Below, one piece after another: positions 24,423 through 33,301 of a stretch of 64,000 nucleotides of DNA (the first letter of the stretch is position 1; each line of letters starts with the position of its first letter). Source of the DNA: JAFGOG01 sp034429215. GTDB lineage: Bacteria; Chloroflexota; Anaerolineae; JAAYZQ01. The stretch lies in assembly GCA_034429215.1 (NCBI GenBank), contig DAOUGI010000023.1:4699-68698 (forward strand), given 5' to 3'. The notes under the pieces were generated by a model. The model saw only the letters and a list, made by a program, of their open reading frames with translations. It searched no databases and was not told where the DNA came from. A program made the position numbers and the translations under genes.

Positions 24423-24818
24423 CTAATACTCGGTCGGGATGGTGGCCAGGACCTTGTTCATGCGATCGACGACGGCAGACAGGCTGAGGGCCTTGACCAT
24501 GTTGCCGTGCAGGCGCAGCTTGCCGGTCATTAGCGCCGCGCGGGAGCCCAGCTCGGCGCGAGAGATGCGGGCAAAGGTGTCATAGTCGCCCGTGATGCGG
24601 AACTCGGCATCAGGCGGCTCCCCTTCCTGGATCGAGACGTCGGCGACGACGCCGTCTATAAACTTGTAGTAGAGGGCGCGGTTCTTACCGTCCGGGCAGT
24701 TTTCGTAGAGTGTAACCATCGACGAGGTAACGTTCTTCATCTTGTCGGGGGTCAGTTCTTCCTTGAGGCGGCGAAAGGCCTCGGCGGTCCATTCAGGGCC
24801 CAGGTAGCGGAAATTCAT
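24423..24818 (-). CDS. SCP2 sterol-carrier-like small protein
   Basis: A 131-residue protein with a single SCP2-type fold: a central DGVVADVSIQEGEPPDAEFRI strand region, then RITGDYDTFARISRAELGSRAALMTGKLRLHG, which matches the SCP2 tunnel-forming helices. It may bind a hydrophobic ligand. The ATG at 24818 is preferred because AAGGAG lies upstream; the longer open frame overlaps the activase gene. Being between a glycyl-radical activase and a peptidase, it may present or hold a lipophilic substrate or product. Confidence 0.8.
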   Translation of the reverse strand: MNFRYLGPEWTAEAFRRLKEELTPDKMKNVTSSMVTLYENCPDGKNRALYYKFIDGVVADVSIQEGEPPDAEFRITGDYDTFARISRAELGSRAALMTGKLRLHGNMVKALSLSAVVDRMNKVLATIPTEY

Positions 24819-24831
24819 CGTTTTTCTCCTT

Positions 24832-25752
24832 TTATCGTGTTGCTCCAGACCAAACGGCAGCCGGCACCTTCTGGACGGCGACGGCATGCAGGGTCTCCAT
24901 TTCAGCTCGGGCCAGCAGCGGCGCCCCTTCCAGGGCGTAAGGCCGGTCGAGGCGGTGGTACTTGGGCTGGCCCAAGTTGGTGTAGGCCAACAGGTCCCAG
25001 CGCCGGGCGGTCGGCAGCTCGGCGGCGATGAACTCGGCCAGGGCAGCGATGTTGGCCTCGTCGGCGGTATAGCCGGGTATAACCGGGGTGCGGATCCATA
25101 GCGGCATCCCGGCGGCAGCGATGCGGCGGGCGTTGTCCAGGATAGCAGCGTTGTCGGCGCCGGTGGCGGCGCGGTGCCGGTCGCCATCCCAGATCTTGAG
25201 GTCGTACAGCACCAGGTCGACAAAGGGCAGGACCGCCTGATAGTGGTCCCAGGCGATGGTGCCACAGGTGTCGAGTGCAACGTGCAGGCCGGCCTCGTGG
25301 CACAGCCGGCAAAAAGCCAGGCCAAAATCGGGCTGGAGCAGCGGCTCGCCGCCCGACAGGGTGACGCCGCCGCCCGAGGTTTCGTAGAAAACGGCATCAC
25401 GCCGAACCTCGGCCAGGAGCGCCTCAGGCGTCCAGACCCGGCCGATCACTTCCAGCGCGCCGGCCGGGCAGGCGTCGGCGCAGGCGCCGCAAGCGGTGCA
25501 CGCCTGGCGGTCGATGCGCATGCCCTGCGGCGCCAGTTCCAGGGTCCGTTCGGGACAGGCGTCCAGGCAGGTCCGGGCGCCGATGCAGCGCACATCGTAC
25601 CAGATCAACTCCGGGCGGGGCGAAAGGCCCTCCGGGTTGTGGCACCAGCAGCAGCGGAGCGGGCAGCCTTTGAAAAAGACGGTGGTGCGGATGCCCGGGC
25701 CATCCTCGGTGCTAAAGCGTTGGATGTTGAAAGTGACGCCGGTCAAGGCCAT
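24832..25752 (-). CDS. Glycyl-radical enzyme activase (radical SAM)
   Basis: A 306-residue radical SAM enzyme that makes the glycyl radical on the enzyme encoded upstream. IQRFSTEDGPGIRTTVFFKGC leads to the SAM-cluster cysteines C30xxxC34xxC37 (GCPLRCCWCHNP). An inserted ferredoxin-like region (about 50-100) has cysteines CLDAC and CTACGACADACPAG for two further 4Fe-4S clusters, typical of activases for dehydratase-, decarboxylase- and lyase-type enzymes rather than pyruvate formate-lyase. SGGEPLLQ is the SAM-binding GGE motif. Nine nt separate it from the DUF362 gene. Confidence 0.95.
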   Translation of the reverse strand: MALTGVTFNIQRFSTEDGPGIRTTVFFKGCPLRCCWCHNPEGLSPRPELIWYDVRCIGARTCLDACPERTLELAPQGMRIDRQACTACGACADACPAGALEVIGRVWTPEALLAEVRRDAVFYETSGGGVTLSGGEPLLQPDFGLAFCRLCHEAGLHVALDTCGTIAWDHYQAVLPFVDLVLYDLKIWDGDRHRAATGADNAAILDNARRIAAAGMPLWIRTPVIPGYTADEANIAALAEFIAAELPTARRWDLLAYTNLGQPKYHRLDRPYALEGAPLLARAEMETLHAVAVQKVPAAVWSGATR

Positions 25753-25761
25753 GAACCGTCC

Positions 25762-26988
25762 CTAGAGATCCACACGGCTGTATTGGATGCTGGTGTAGCC
25801 ACTGCCGTAAGGCTCCTGCCACGGGTTACCCTGCTCGAAAATGCCCAGCCCGCCCTCGCCTGCCAGCCGGAGGTAGTTGTTGGTGCCTTCGGGCACATCC
25901 GCGCCAAGCTCGGCCAGCAGCAGGTCGTACATCACACAGTCAACCGCAACCGGGTCACGGGCAAAGAAGAGGCTGTTCGGCACCTTATCGCCGAAGGTGG
26001 TCCATGGCTCCGGGGCCTGGGAATAGTACCGGGCGGCGAGCAGGCCATCGCCGACGGTCAGCACCGTCTTGCCGCCGATGAGTGGGCTGCGGAAAAAGTC
26101 GACCAGCGGATTATAGTCGGTGCGATACGCCGGCGGCTTGTTGACCACGTTGACCAGGTCATGCAAGAGGCCGCAATCATGAATCGTGCCGAAATGATTC
26201 TTAAAGCCCAGGGTCACGCCGGCGAGGGGGTGGTGGCCTTTCATGATCGGCATATTGATCAGATAGGTGGCATTCATCAGCGCCAGGTTGACGTACTCGT
26301 CAGGGACTACCACGCCCTCAGGTGGGTAGAAGGTGATTTGGGTCGCCGGCACATAGTTAAAGCCGGCAAATGTGCGGCAGCCATTGTACCTGTCAAAGAA
26401 GCTCACCGGATATAGGCTTTGGTTGACAAACCGGTCGGGCATTTGCCGCACAGCGTCGTAGACATAGACGTCCTGAGGCGCAATGCCCAAGTGGGTGAGC
26501 CCACGCACCAGGGCGTTGACCGGCTGTATCAGCGCATCAATGGAAGAGTCGGCGTCGGTGCACGAATGACTATTGTTCAGATTCACCTTGACCGCAATCT
26601 TTTGACCGGGCTGATAGGCAGGCAGCAGCGCCCGCCAGGCGTTGGTCACAGTGGCGGCGCCGGTGAGATCCATCAACCCTCGGTCGACCATGGCATTGAC
26701 CGTGTCCTGGTTCACAAAGTTCCAGTAGTCGGGCTCCCCGTTCCAGGTGGTGGCGCTGTCGCTGTGGACGTGGACGACCTTGCCCCACAAACGCGCCGGG
26801 TAGTTGCGGACCACATAAGGCAAAAAAGCCGCCGGCGTAGAGGTCGCCTTGGGGTCCTGGCCGTGGACGGCCGGCAGCGGTCCGAGACGTTGGGACAGAG
26901 CCAGGGCCGACCCACCCAGGGCGATTGCAGCGCCGGTGAGAAACTGGCGGCGAGTTAGCGATCGTTCCTTGCTGTTTACAGGGCCCAT
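25762..26988 (-). CDS. Tat-exported DUF362 protein
   Basis: A 408-residue protein with a twin-arginine signal (SLTRRQFLTGAAIALGG, Arg13-Arg14) and a DUF362 domain (KIAVKVNLNNSH, INMPIMKGHHPLAGVTLGFKNHFG, DPVAVDCVMYDLLL). DUF362 proteins are often near iron-sulfur and radical enzymes, but their function is unknown. After the signal there is AAFLPYVVRNYPA, an aromatic LP-type segment. Export across the membrane makes direct interaction with the cytoplasmic radical enzyme unlikely, so it may act in periplasmic electron transfer or substrate handling. Confidence 0.88.
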   Translation of the reverse strand: MGPVNSKERSLTRRQFLTGAAIALGGSALALSQRLGPLPAVHGQDPKATSTPAAFLPYVVRNYPARLWGKVVHVHSDSATTWNGEPDYWNFVNQDTVNAMVDRGLMDLTGAATVTNAWRALLPAYQPGQKIAVKVNLNNSHSCTDADSSIDALIQPVNALVRGLTHLGIAPQDVYVYDAVRQMPDRFVNQSLYPVSFFDRYNGCRTFAGFNYVPATQITFYPPEGVVVPDEYVNLALMNATYLINMPIMKGHHPLAGVTLGFKNHFGTIHDCGLLHDLVNVVNKPPAYRTDYNPLVDFFRSPLIGGKTVLTVGDGLLAARYYSQAPEPWTTFGDKVPNSLFFARDPVAVDCVMYDLLLAELGADVPEGTNNYLRLAGEGGLGIFEQGNPWQEPYGSGYTSIQYSRVDL

Positions 26989-27061
26989 TGCTGGTCCCTC
27001 CCTCTAGGTCCTCAGAATGATCTGCAGTCTGCAGTCCATAACGACACGATTTGGCCCATCG

Positions 27062-27916
27062 CTAGAACGCCGTAACGGGCTCAAGAGCGACCGGGGGATA
27101 GATCTGTTGTGGTGTGGGAGGCATGGGGTTGTACACCCAGTTCACCTGGACCCGGCCACAGCGGAGGCCTGCCACGCGCCTGATGCCCTGAAACTCGCCC
27201 CGCAGCAGCACATCCTCCATGTCCAGCGACATGCCAAACACCGCCACAGGCGCGCCCTGAGGGATGGCTTCCAGATCGTCTTTGTAAGCGCCTGTGGAAA
27301 AGAGGACATGTCCGGCGCCGGCAGCCTGGGCCTGGATGACCGGGATGACCACGGGGTAACCGTCGGCGCCGACGTAGGACACGAATTTGAGGTTGTCGAG
27401 CTTGTTCATCAGCGTCCGGGTCCACAGGTTCAGCACCGGCGGAGAGGCGCGATTGCCGGAGAGTGTCCTGGCGATCGTGGTTTGGACGGCAGCCATGACG
27501 ACCTGGCCCATGGGCAAGGCCTGCCGGCCTGAATGCTCGACCAGGTCCATGTAGTACACGGTATGGATGCCAAAGTAGGCGTTGTAGCGGAACATGGGAA
27601 CGTTGTTGTAGGCCTCGAACTCGGGGCCGGCCTGGGCAGTGTGGGTAAAGGTGGCTTTCCCGCGCCAGAGCTGCTTGTCGAGGGTCATGACCAGCCAGCC
27701 GACTTTCGGGCGGGTCCGGATGAACCCCTTGCTCAGCCCTTCGGTGAACTGGCCCCAGGTCATCTGGGTGGGAGTGTTAGCCTTAAGCGAAGAGATGAGG
27801 GTCAGGTGCGGCAGACCGTCGTCGTTGACGGTGGCCAGAATGCCAATCTTCAAGGCGGGTTCCAGAGCCTGTATGTCATCCGGCGAAAATGTGGTGTGTA
27901 GGGTAGGTTCGGTCAT
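27062..27916 (-). CDS. PNPOx-like (split-barrel) FMN-binding-type protein
   Basis: A 284-residue protein beginning with the split-barrel signature ILATVNDDGLPHLTLISSL, as in the pyridoxamine-phosphate-oxidase-like family that binds FMN, F420 or heme. TMTWGQFTEGLSKGFIRTRP and VGWLVMTLDKQLWRGKATF continue the barrel, and a second related half seems to follow (YVGADGYPVVIPVIQAQ), so it may be a tandem-domain form. It starts 2 nt after the glycyl-radical enzyme stop, implying tight co-expression. It might supply electrons or act on the product. Confidence 0.78.
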   Translation of the reverse strand: MTEPTLHTTFSPDDIQALEPALKIGILATVNDDGLPHLTLISSLKANTPTQMTWGQFTEGLSKGFIRTRPKVGWLVMTLDKQLWRGKATFTHTAQAGPEFEAYNNVPMFRYNAYFGIHTVYYMDLVEHSGRQALPMGQVVMAAVQTTIARTLSGNRASPPVLNLWTRTLMNKLDNLKFVSYVGADGYPVVIPVIQAQAAGAGHVLFSTGAYKDDLEAIPQGAPVAVFGMSLDMEDVLLRGEFQGIRRVAGLRCGRVQVNWVYNPMPPTPQQIYPPVALEPVTAF

Positions 27917-27918
27917 GG

Positions 27919-30435
27919 CTACATCCGATGCGCCTCGCGGGCGATGATCTCGTCCTGGAGCTCCTTGCCGATGCTGACAAAATAGGCGTTGTAGCCGGTG
28001 ACGCGGACCAACAGGTGGCGATAGTTTTCGGGGTGCTGTTGGGCGTCGCGCAGCATATCGGCGTCGATCATGTTGACCTGAAGGGCAGTGCCGCCATTCT
28101 CGACATAGCCGCGCAGGAAGGACTCGAATTTGCGCTTGTGCTCCAGGTCGCGCAGCATCGACGGGGTGAAGGTCATCGTGTGGCTGCCGCCGTTGGGCAG
28201 CGAGTTGAGGAACTCTCCCCAATCGCCGTCGCCTCCCGGCGCTTTGCCGCCCAGCACCTTGCCCACCGAGTTCACGTTGGCCGTCGGCCCATAGATGTCG
28301 GCGCCATTGGAGGGGCACAGGGCGTTGGACAGGAACTTGCCCCTGGGCCGCCCGTCGGGGGTGGCCGGCAGGACAAAGCTATCGGCGACCCAGTAGTTCC
28401 AGCTCAGCATGCCGGGCCGGATCTGGCGGCCGGTGGTGCGAGTCCTGTGCTGCCAGGTCTCCTCGGTCCACAGGTCCATGACCTTGCGGCCCATCTCGTC
28501 GGCCCCGTCGTCGTCACGGCCGTACTTGGGGGCCTTGTTCAGAGCCTGGGCCTGGAGCGCCTGGTGGCCCTCCCAGTTGTCCCTGAGGGCGTCGATCAGC
28601 TCCTGCATGGTGCAGACCTTGCGGTCGAACGCCAGGTACTTGACGGCCAGCAGCGAGTCGACCGTGGTGGCATAGGTCACTGCCTCGATAGTGCCGTAGA
28701 ACAGCTCCGGCCCGCCCTGAGTTATGTCGAGCCCTTTCTCGGCGCAGCCTCTGACCAGGCAGGAGACGTAGGGTGTGGGCGAGAAACGGGCCACCACCTC
28801 TTCGGTCCGCTCGAACAGGTCGACGATTTTCTGGATGATGAACCGGGTCTGGCCGGCGTAGGCGGCCCAGAACTGATCCCAGGTCTGGAACTGGGCCGCG
28901 TTGCCGGTGTCAGGACCCCAGCGCCGGGGCGGATCGACTTTGCCGGTCATCGGATCGGCAAACGGGACCAGGTCATAGCCGCCGGTGAGGGCCAGCTCGA
29001 CCGCCTTGGCCAGGTTGAGGTTAAGATCGACCGTGCCCGAGCGGTCGTTGCCCACCATGGTGTTCTCCAGGCAGCCCACCGGAGCATAGTCGTGGACATT
29101 GCCGGCGTGGATCAGGTGCTCGACGCCCGATTTCTTGGCCTGGCGTATCAAGCCGGCCATCGAGCGCTCGTCAAAGTTGAGCAGGAACGGCGCGCCCTGG
29201 CTGGAGGCGATCATGTCGACGACCTTGTCGTACAGCTTGTCGGGCGTCCTGCGGTGCAGCCGCACGTTGGGCTTGGGTTCGAGGATCGGCGACATCTCGT
29301 CGATGACCTCGAGCATGGCGTAGGTCAGATCGTTGGTCTGGTCCACCCCATCTGCGCCCATGCCCGATAGGGTGATGAGCTGCCCGTAGCCGGCAGTGAT
29401 GCCCTGGTTGCCGCCGGTGCGGATCATGGCATCGTAAGCGGTGTTGGCGTGGATCCAGAAGCATTTGAGGATCTCTTTGCCCCAGTCACGGTCCATGCCC
29501 TCGTCCAGCGACCGGGCCCACAGCGGGTAGAGGTACTGGTCGATGCGGCCAAAAGAGACCCCCGGGCCGGGATAGTTCTCCTCGCTCATGATCAGCATGT
29601 GGGTCAGCCACAACGATTGGACACCCTGCCAGAAGGTCTGGGCCGGCTCCCAGGGCACACGGGCCAGGTTGTCGGCCATGTCAAGCAGCTCATGCCTGCG
29701 AGTCAGGTCGGTCTCACGGGAGGCAAGGTCGAGGCAGGCGTGCCGGCACCGCTCGGCCAGGTCGCGGGCCGTGGTCGAGGCGGTGAGCATGGCCTTGAGC
29801 TGGGCTCCCTTGGCGCCGTTCCTGTCGCGATCGGGCAGGGCCTGGTAGCGGGCCTGAAGGTCGTCGTGGACCTCCTTCCAACCGTTGCGGATCACCCGGG
29901 CATAATCGGGGATGAGGTGGCCGCTGGTGGCGCCGGCGTTGCCATAGCCGTGATCGTGGAACCACTTGACCGCCTGGCGGGTGCCGGCCTTGCCATAGAC
30001 CAGCTTGGAGTATTCGGCCGCCTCGCGCTTGGTCAGGCAGGTGGAGGTCTCGATGTTGAACCGCGCGCCGGCCAGCAGGTCACCGGGCAGGATCTCCTGC
30101 GGCAAGCAGCGGACCATCACCTCTTTCACAAACCAGGCCTTGCGCTCGGGCAGGCTCCACGACCAAAAGTCGGAATGCAGCTTCACCGGCCTTGCCGTCT
30201 GTTTGAAAGAGCCGCGGAAGGTGGAAAAGAAGGTGTAGGTTTCAGGCACGATGTAGAAAGGCAGCTCCTCGTATTGGATGTCCCAGGGCGTTCCGGTGGT
30301 CCAGGAAGTGAATTCGTTGTTCCAGGCCCGGTTCACCCCCTGAAAATAGTAATCCCGCAGCCAGTGGATGCGTGGGGAGAGGTTCTTTGGCTCCTTGATA
30401 GCATACCCCGGCTGTGCGCACGCTGTTGTGGTCAT
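27919..30435 (-). CDS. Glycyl-radical enzyme of unassigned substrate
   Basis: An 838-residue member of the pyruvate formate-lyase-like superfamily. The radical site is Gly814 in LLVRVTGYNAYFVSIG, 25 residues from the end. The active-site Cys455 is followed by Glu457 in VGCLENTM; the single Cys with Glu two residues on is the pattern of dehydratases, decarboxylases and C-N/C-S lyases, not of pyruvate formate-lyase (Cys-Cys). The loop after it (NTMVGNDRSGTVDLNLNLAK) does not match choline, glycerol or propanediol versions that I recall. The ATG at 30435 has GGAGG upstream and is preferred over a TTG at 30453. It heads a seven-gene operon with its activase. Confidence 0.93.
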   Translation of the reverse strand: MTTTACAQPGYAIKEPKNLSPRIHWLRDYYFQGVNRAWNNEFTSWTTGTPWDIQYEELPFYIVPETYTFFSTFRGSFKQTARPVKLHSDFWSWSLPERKAWFVKEVMVRCLPQEILPGDLLAGARFNIETSTCLTKREAAEYSKLVYGKAGTRQAVKWFHDHGYGNAGATSGHLIPDYARVIRNGWKEVHDDLQARYQALPDRDRNGAKGAQLKAMLTASTTARDLAERCRHACLDLASRETDLTRRHELLDMADNLARVPWEPAQTFWQGVQSLWLTHMLIMSEENYPGPGVSFGRIDQYLYPLWARSLDEGMDRDWGKEILKCFWIHANTAYDAMIRTGGNQGITAGYGQLITLSGMGADGVDQTNDLTYAMLEVIDEMSPILEPKPNVRLHRRTPDKLYDKVVDMIASSQGAPFLLNFDERSMAGLIRQAKKSGVEHLIHAGNVHDYAPVGCLENTMVGNDRSGTVDLNLNLAKAVELALTGGYDLVPFADPMTGKVDPPRRWGPDTGNAAQFQTWDQFWAAYAGQTRFIIQKIVDLFERTEEVVARFSPTPYVSCLVRGCAEKGLDITQGGPELFYGTIEAVTYATTVDSLLAVKYLAFDRKVCTMQELIDALRDNWEGHQALQAQALNKAPKYGRDDDGADEMGRKVMDLWTEETWQHRTRTTGRQIRPGMLSWNYWVADSFVLPATPDGRPRGKFLSNALCPSNGADIYGPTANVNSVGKVLGGKAPGGDGDWGEFLNSLPNGGSHTMTFTPSMLRDLEHKRKFESFLRGYVENGGTALQVNMIDADMLRDAQQHPENYRHLLVRVTGYNAYFVSIGKELQDEIIAREAHRM

Positions 30436-30491
30436 TGTGGTTGCCTCCGGCAAAATGCGCAGATGGGCAGATGCCCGCTGCTTGCACGTAT

Positions 30492-30520
30492 GTTGTAACA
30501 GAGAGTTGGAAGAATGTCAA
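30492..30520 (-). promoter_or_regulatory. Promoter for the glycyl-radical operon
   Basis: Minus strand TTGACA (30515-30520), 17 bp, TACAAC (30492-30497), about 57 nt before the ATG. Confidence 0.6.
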
Positions 30521-30571
30521 GTAACGCCGTTCACCATAGGGTTCCGAGTCTTGGCTTCGCCGGCATCCCAG

Positions 30572-30601
30572 TTTCTGCCGAAGGCGATGATGTGCTATAA
30601 T
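30572..30601 (+). promoter_or_regulatory. Probable promoter for GH3 gene
   Basis: TATAAT at 30596-30601 with a weak -35 (TTTCTG, 30572-30577, 18 bp). It is back-to-back with the glycyl-radical promoter. Confidence 0.45.
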
Positions 30602-30640
30602 GGCACGGTTAACCTTATTGACAGAGAGGATGCAACTGCG

Positions 30641-33301
30641 ATGGAGGACAGGATCGAGGATCTCATTGCCCAAATGACGCTGGAAGAGAAGGTATCGATG
30701 CTCGCCGGCGCCGACAATTGGCACACAGTGCCCGTGGAACGGCTGGGTATCCCCGCCATCAAGGTCACCGACGGGCCGAATGGTGCCAGGGGCAGCGAGC
30801 AGAGGGGAGGGCCGTCTTCAGCCTGCTTCCCGGTGGGAGTGGCGTTGGCCGCGACCTGGAACCCCGATCTGGTCCGGCAGGTGGGCCAGGCGCTGGCCGA
30901 AGAGGTCAAGGCCAAGGGAGCGCACATCCTGCTGGCCCCGACGGTGAATATCCACCGCTCGCCGCTGGCCGGACGGAACTTTGAGTGCTATTCCGAGGAC
31001 CCCTATCTCACCGGCAAAATGGCAATAGCCTACATCGGCGGCCTGCAGAGCATGGGAGTGGGAGCCTGCATCAAACACTTTGTGGGCAACGATTCCGAGT
31101 TCGAGCGCACCAGCATGAGCTCCGAGATAGGCGAGCGGGCGCTGCGCGAGATCTACCTGGCTCCATTCTGTATGGCAATGAAGGAGGCCAAACCCTGGTC
31201 GCTGATGTCCTCCTACAACAAGCTGAACGGCACCTGGTGCAATGAGAACGGCGGTCTGTTGCGCAGCATCCTGAAACAGGAATGGGGATTCGACGGCATT
31301 GTCATGTCCGACTGGTACGGCACTTATACGCCGAACGCCGCCACAGGCGGGCTGGATCTGGAGATGCCCGGACCGGCGCGGTGGATGGGCCACTATGTGC
31401 TGGACGCAGTCGAGAGCGGTGCGATCACCGAGGCGATGGTCGACGACAGCGTGCGCCGCCTGCTGCGCACGATCGCCCGGGCCGGCGCATTTGAGAGCCC
31501 GGAGCTGGCTCCCGAGCAGGCCATCGACAGGCCTGAGCATCGCCGCGTGGCCCGCCAGGCCGCCGCTGAGGCGGCTGTGCTGCTGAAAAACGCCGGCAGC
31601 CTCCTGCCGCTCGACCGGAATAAGATCAGGTCGGTCGCCGTCATCGGCGAGAACGCCAAGTGGGCCCAGGTCGAGGGCGGGGGCAGCTCGCACGTCACCC
31701 CACATTATGTCGTGTCACCTTACGACGGGATCGCGAACAAAGCAGGCGCGGGTATAGCCGTCGGCTGGGAGCTGGGCTGCCCCATCCACAAGGTGCTGCC
31801 CCTGGTCGCTTCGGACTGGATCACAACCGCCGACGGGCAGCGGAAGGGGCTCACGGCCCACTATTTCGACAACAGCGACCTGTCGGGCGAGCCCGCCAAC
31901 ACAGAGATCGTGGACAGTACCGAAGTGGTCTGGTTCGGCACGTCGCTGCCCCACGTGGACGCCGGCAAGTTCTCGGTCCGCTGGGAAGGCGCCTTCACCG
32001 TCCCTCGCACAGGAGCTTATGACTTTGGGCTGACCAGCGTCGGCCAAAGCCGCCTGCTGATCGACGGCGTCCAACTGATCGACAACTGGGGTGCGGCCGT
32101 CACCATGGAGGAAAAGAGGGCGCAGATCGAAATGACGGCCGGCCAGACCTACCGCCTGACCGTCGAATACGCCTTTGTGGGAAATGATCACTGGCGGACC
32201 CTGCGCCTGGGCTGTGCGCCCGCAGTGCCGGCCGATATGATAGAGGCCGCTGTGGAGCTGGCCTCCAGGTCGGACGTGGCCATCGTGATTGCCGGCTTGA
32301 CCGACGAATGGGAGAGCGAGGGCTTTGACCGGGTTGACATGGAGCTGCCGGGCCGCCAGGTCGAGCTGATCGAGCGGGTGGCCGCCGCCAATCCTAACAC
32401 CGTTCTAGTCCTGAACGTCGGCTCGCCGGTCACCATGACTTGGCTCGATAAGGTAGCTGCCGTCATCCAGGCATGGTACGGCGGCCAGGAAGCGGGCAAT
32501 GCCATTGCCGACGTGCTGTTCGGCGACGCCAACCCGTCGGGCAAGCTGCCGACCACCTTCCCCAAGCGGATCCAGGACAACCCGGCCTATATCAATTACC
32601 CTGGGGAAAACGGCAAGGTGTTGTACGGCGAAGGGATCTTTGTCGGCTACCGGTACTATGACAAGAAAGACGTGGAGCCGCTCTTCCCCTTTGGTCACGG
32701 CCTGTCGTACACGACCTTTGCCTATCGCAACCTGGCTTTGAGCGCCGCAGAGTTCGAGCCGGACGAAGAGATAGGGGTTAGCGTCGACGTGCAAAACACA
32801 GGCAGCCGTGCCGGCCAGGAGGTGGTACAACTGTACGTCCGCGACTTGAAATCGAGCCTGACCCGGCCGGAAAAGGAGCTAAAAGCCTTTGCCAAGGTGG
32901 CCCTGGAACCGGGTGAAACCCGGACCGTCACCTTCAGCCTCAACCGGGACGCGCTGTCGTTCTACAACCCGGCCTCAGGGCAGTGGGTGGTGGAACCAGG
33001 AGAGTTCGAGGTCCTCGTTGGCAGCTCTTCGCGCGATATCCGCTTGACAGGCCGGTTTGTGCTCCAAGGCGAGGCGGGCCAAGCGCCGGCTGCCCGGCTG
33101 CACACCGGCCTGCCCCTGGGCGCGCTGCTGGAGGACGAGGCGGCCAAAGCCATCCTGGAAAAGCACGTGCCCGAAATGCAGGCTGTGCCGGACCTGTCAG
33201 AGGCGATGGGTATGTCGCTGGTAGAGATTGCCGCCTACGTGCCCGGCATCCTGACCGAGGCCAGGCTCAAGGCGATCAACGAGGATCTGGCGGCGCTGTA
33301 G
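30641..33301 (+). CDS. GH3 beta-glycosidase with PA14 domain
   Basis: An 886-residue retaining glycosidase without a signal peptide. The order is the GH3 N-terminal barrel (about 5-300; nucleophile Asp224 in IVMSDWYG), the C-terminal alpha/beta domain split by a PA14 insert (about 400-530, GLTAHYFDNSDLSGEP onward), the acid/base region TDEWESEGFDRVDMELPG (about 553-572), and an FN3-like domain (YTTFAYRNLALS to VLVGSSSRD). This matches beta-glucosidases whose PA14 domain shapes the active site. A 60-residue helical tail is unusual. The ATG at 30641 has AGAGAGGA upstream; the longer open frame crosses the promoter. Confidence 0.95.
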   Translation: MEDRIEDLIAQMTLEEKVSMLAGADNWHTVPVERLGIPAIKVTDGPNGARGSEQRGGPSSACFPVGVALAATWNPDLVRQVGQALAEEVKAKGAHILLAPTVNIHRSPLAGRNFECYSEDPYLTGKMAIAYIGGLQSMGVGACIKHFVGNDSEFERTSMSSEIGERALREIYLAPFCMAMKEAKPWSLMSSYNKLNGTWCNENGGLLRSILKQEWGFDGIVMSDWYGTYTPNAATGGLDLEMPGPARWMGHYVLDAVESGAITEAMVDDSVRRLLRTIARAGAFESPELAPEQAIDRPEHRRVARQAAAEAAVLLKNAGSLLPLDRNKIRSVAVIGENAKWAQVEGGGSSHVTPHYVVSPYDGIANKAGAGIAVGWELGCPIHKVLPLVASDWITTADGQRKGLTAHYFDNSDLSGEPANTEIVDSTEVVWFGTSLPHVDAGKFSVRWEGAFTVPRTGAYDFGLTSVGQSRLLIDGVQLIDNWGAAVTMEEKRAQIEMTAGQTYRLTVEYAFVGNDHWRTLRLGCAPAVPADMIEAAVELASRSDVAIVIAGLTDEWESEGFDRVDMELPGRQVELIERVAAANPNTVLVLNVGSPVTMTWLDKVAAVIQAWYGGQEAGNAIADVLFGDANPSGKLPTTFPKRIQDNPAYINYPGENGKVLYGEGIFVGYRYYDKKDVEPLFPFGHGLSYTTFAYRNLALSAAEFEPDEEIGVSVDVQNTGSRAGQEVVQLYVRDLKSSLTRPEKELKAFAKVALEPGETRTVTFSLNRDALSFYNPASGQWVVEPGEFEVLVGSSSRDIRLTGRFVLQGEAGQAPAARLHTGLPLGALLEDEAAKAILEKHVPEMQAVPDLSEAMGMSLVEIAAYVPGILTEARLKAINEDLAAL

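Noticed and set aside
22991..24487. Long plus-strand frame opposite msrA and the M24 gene
   Set aside because: It is antisense to two genes with clear family motifs, and its product has no recognisable domain.
25174..26415. Plus-strand frame opposite the activase and DUF362 genes
   Set aside because: Crosses two well-supported minus-strand genes and has no family features.
27928..30498. Two long plus-strand frames opposite the glycyl-radical enzyme gene
   Set aside because: They mirror the codon bias of the real minus-strand gene, which has the radical and active-site motifs.
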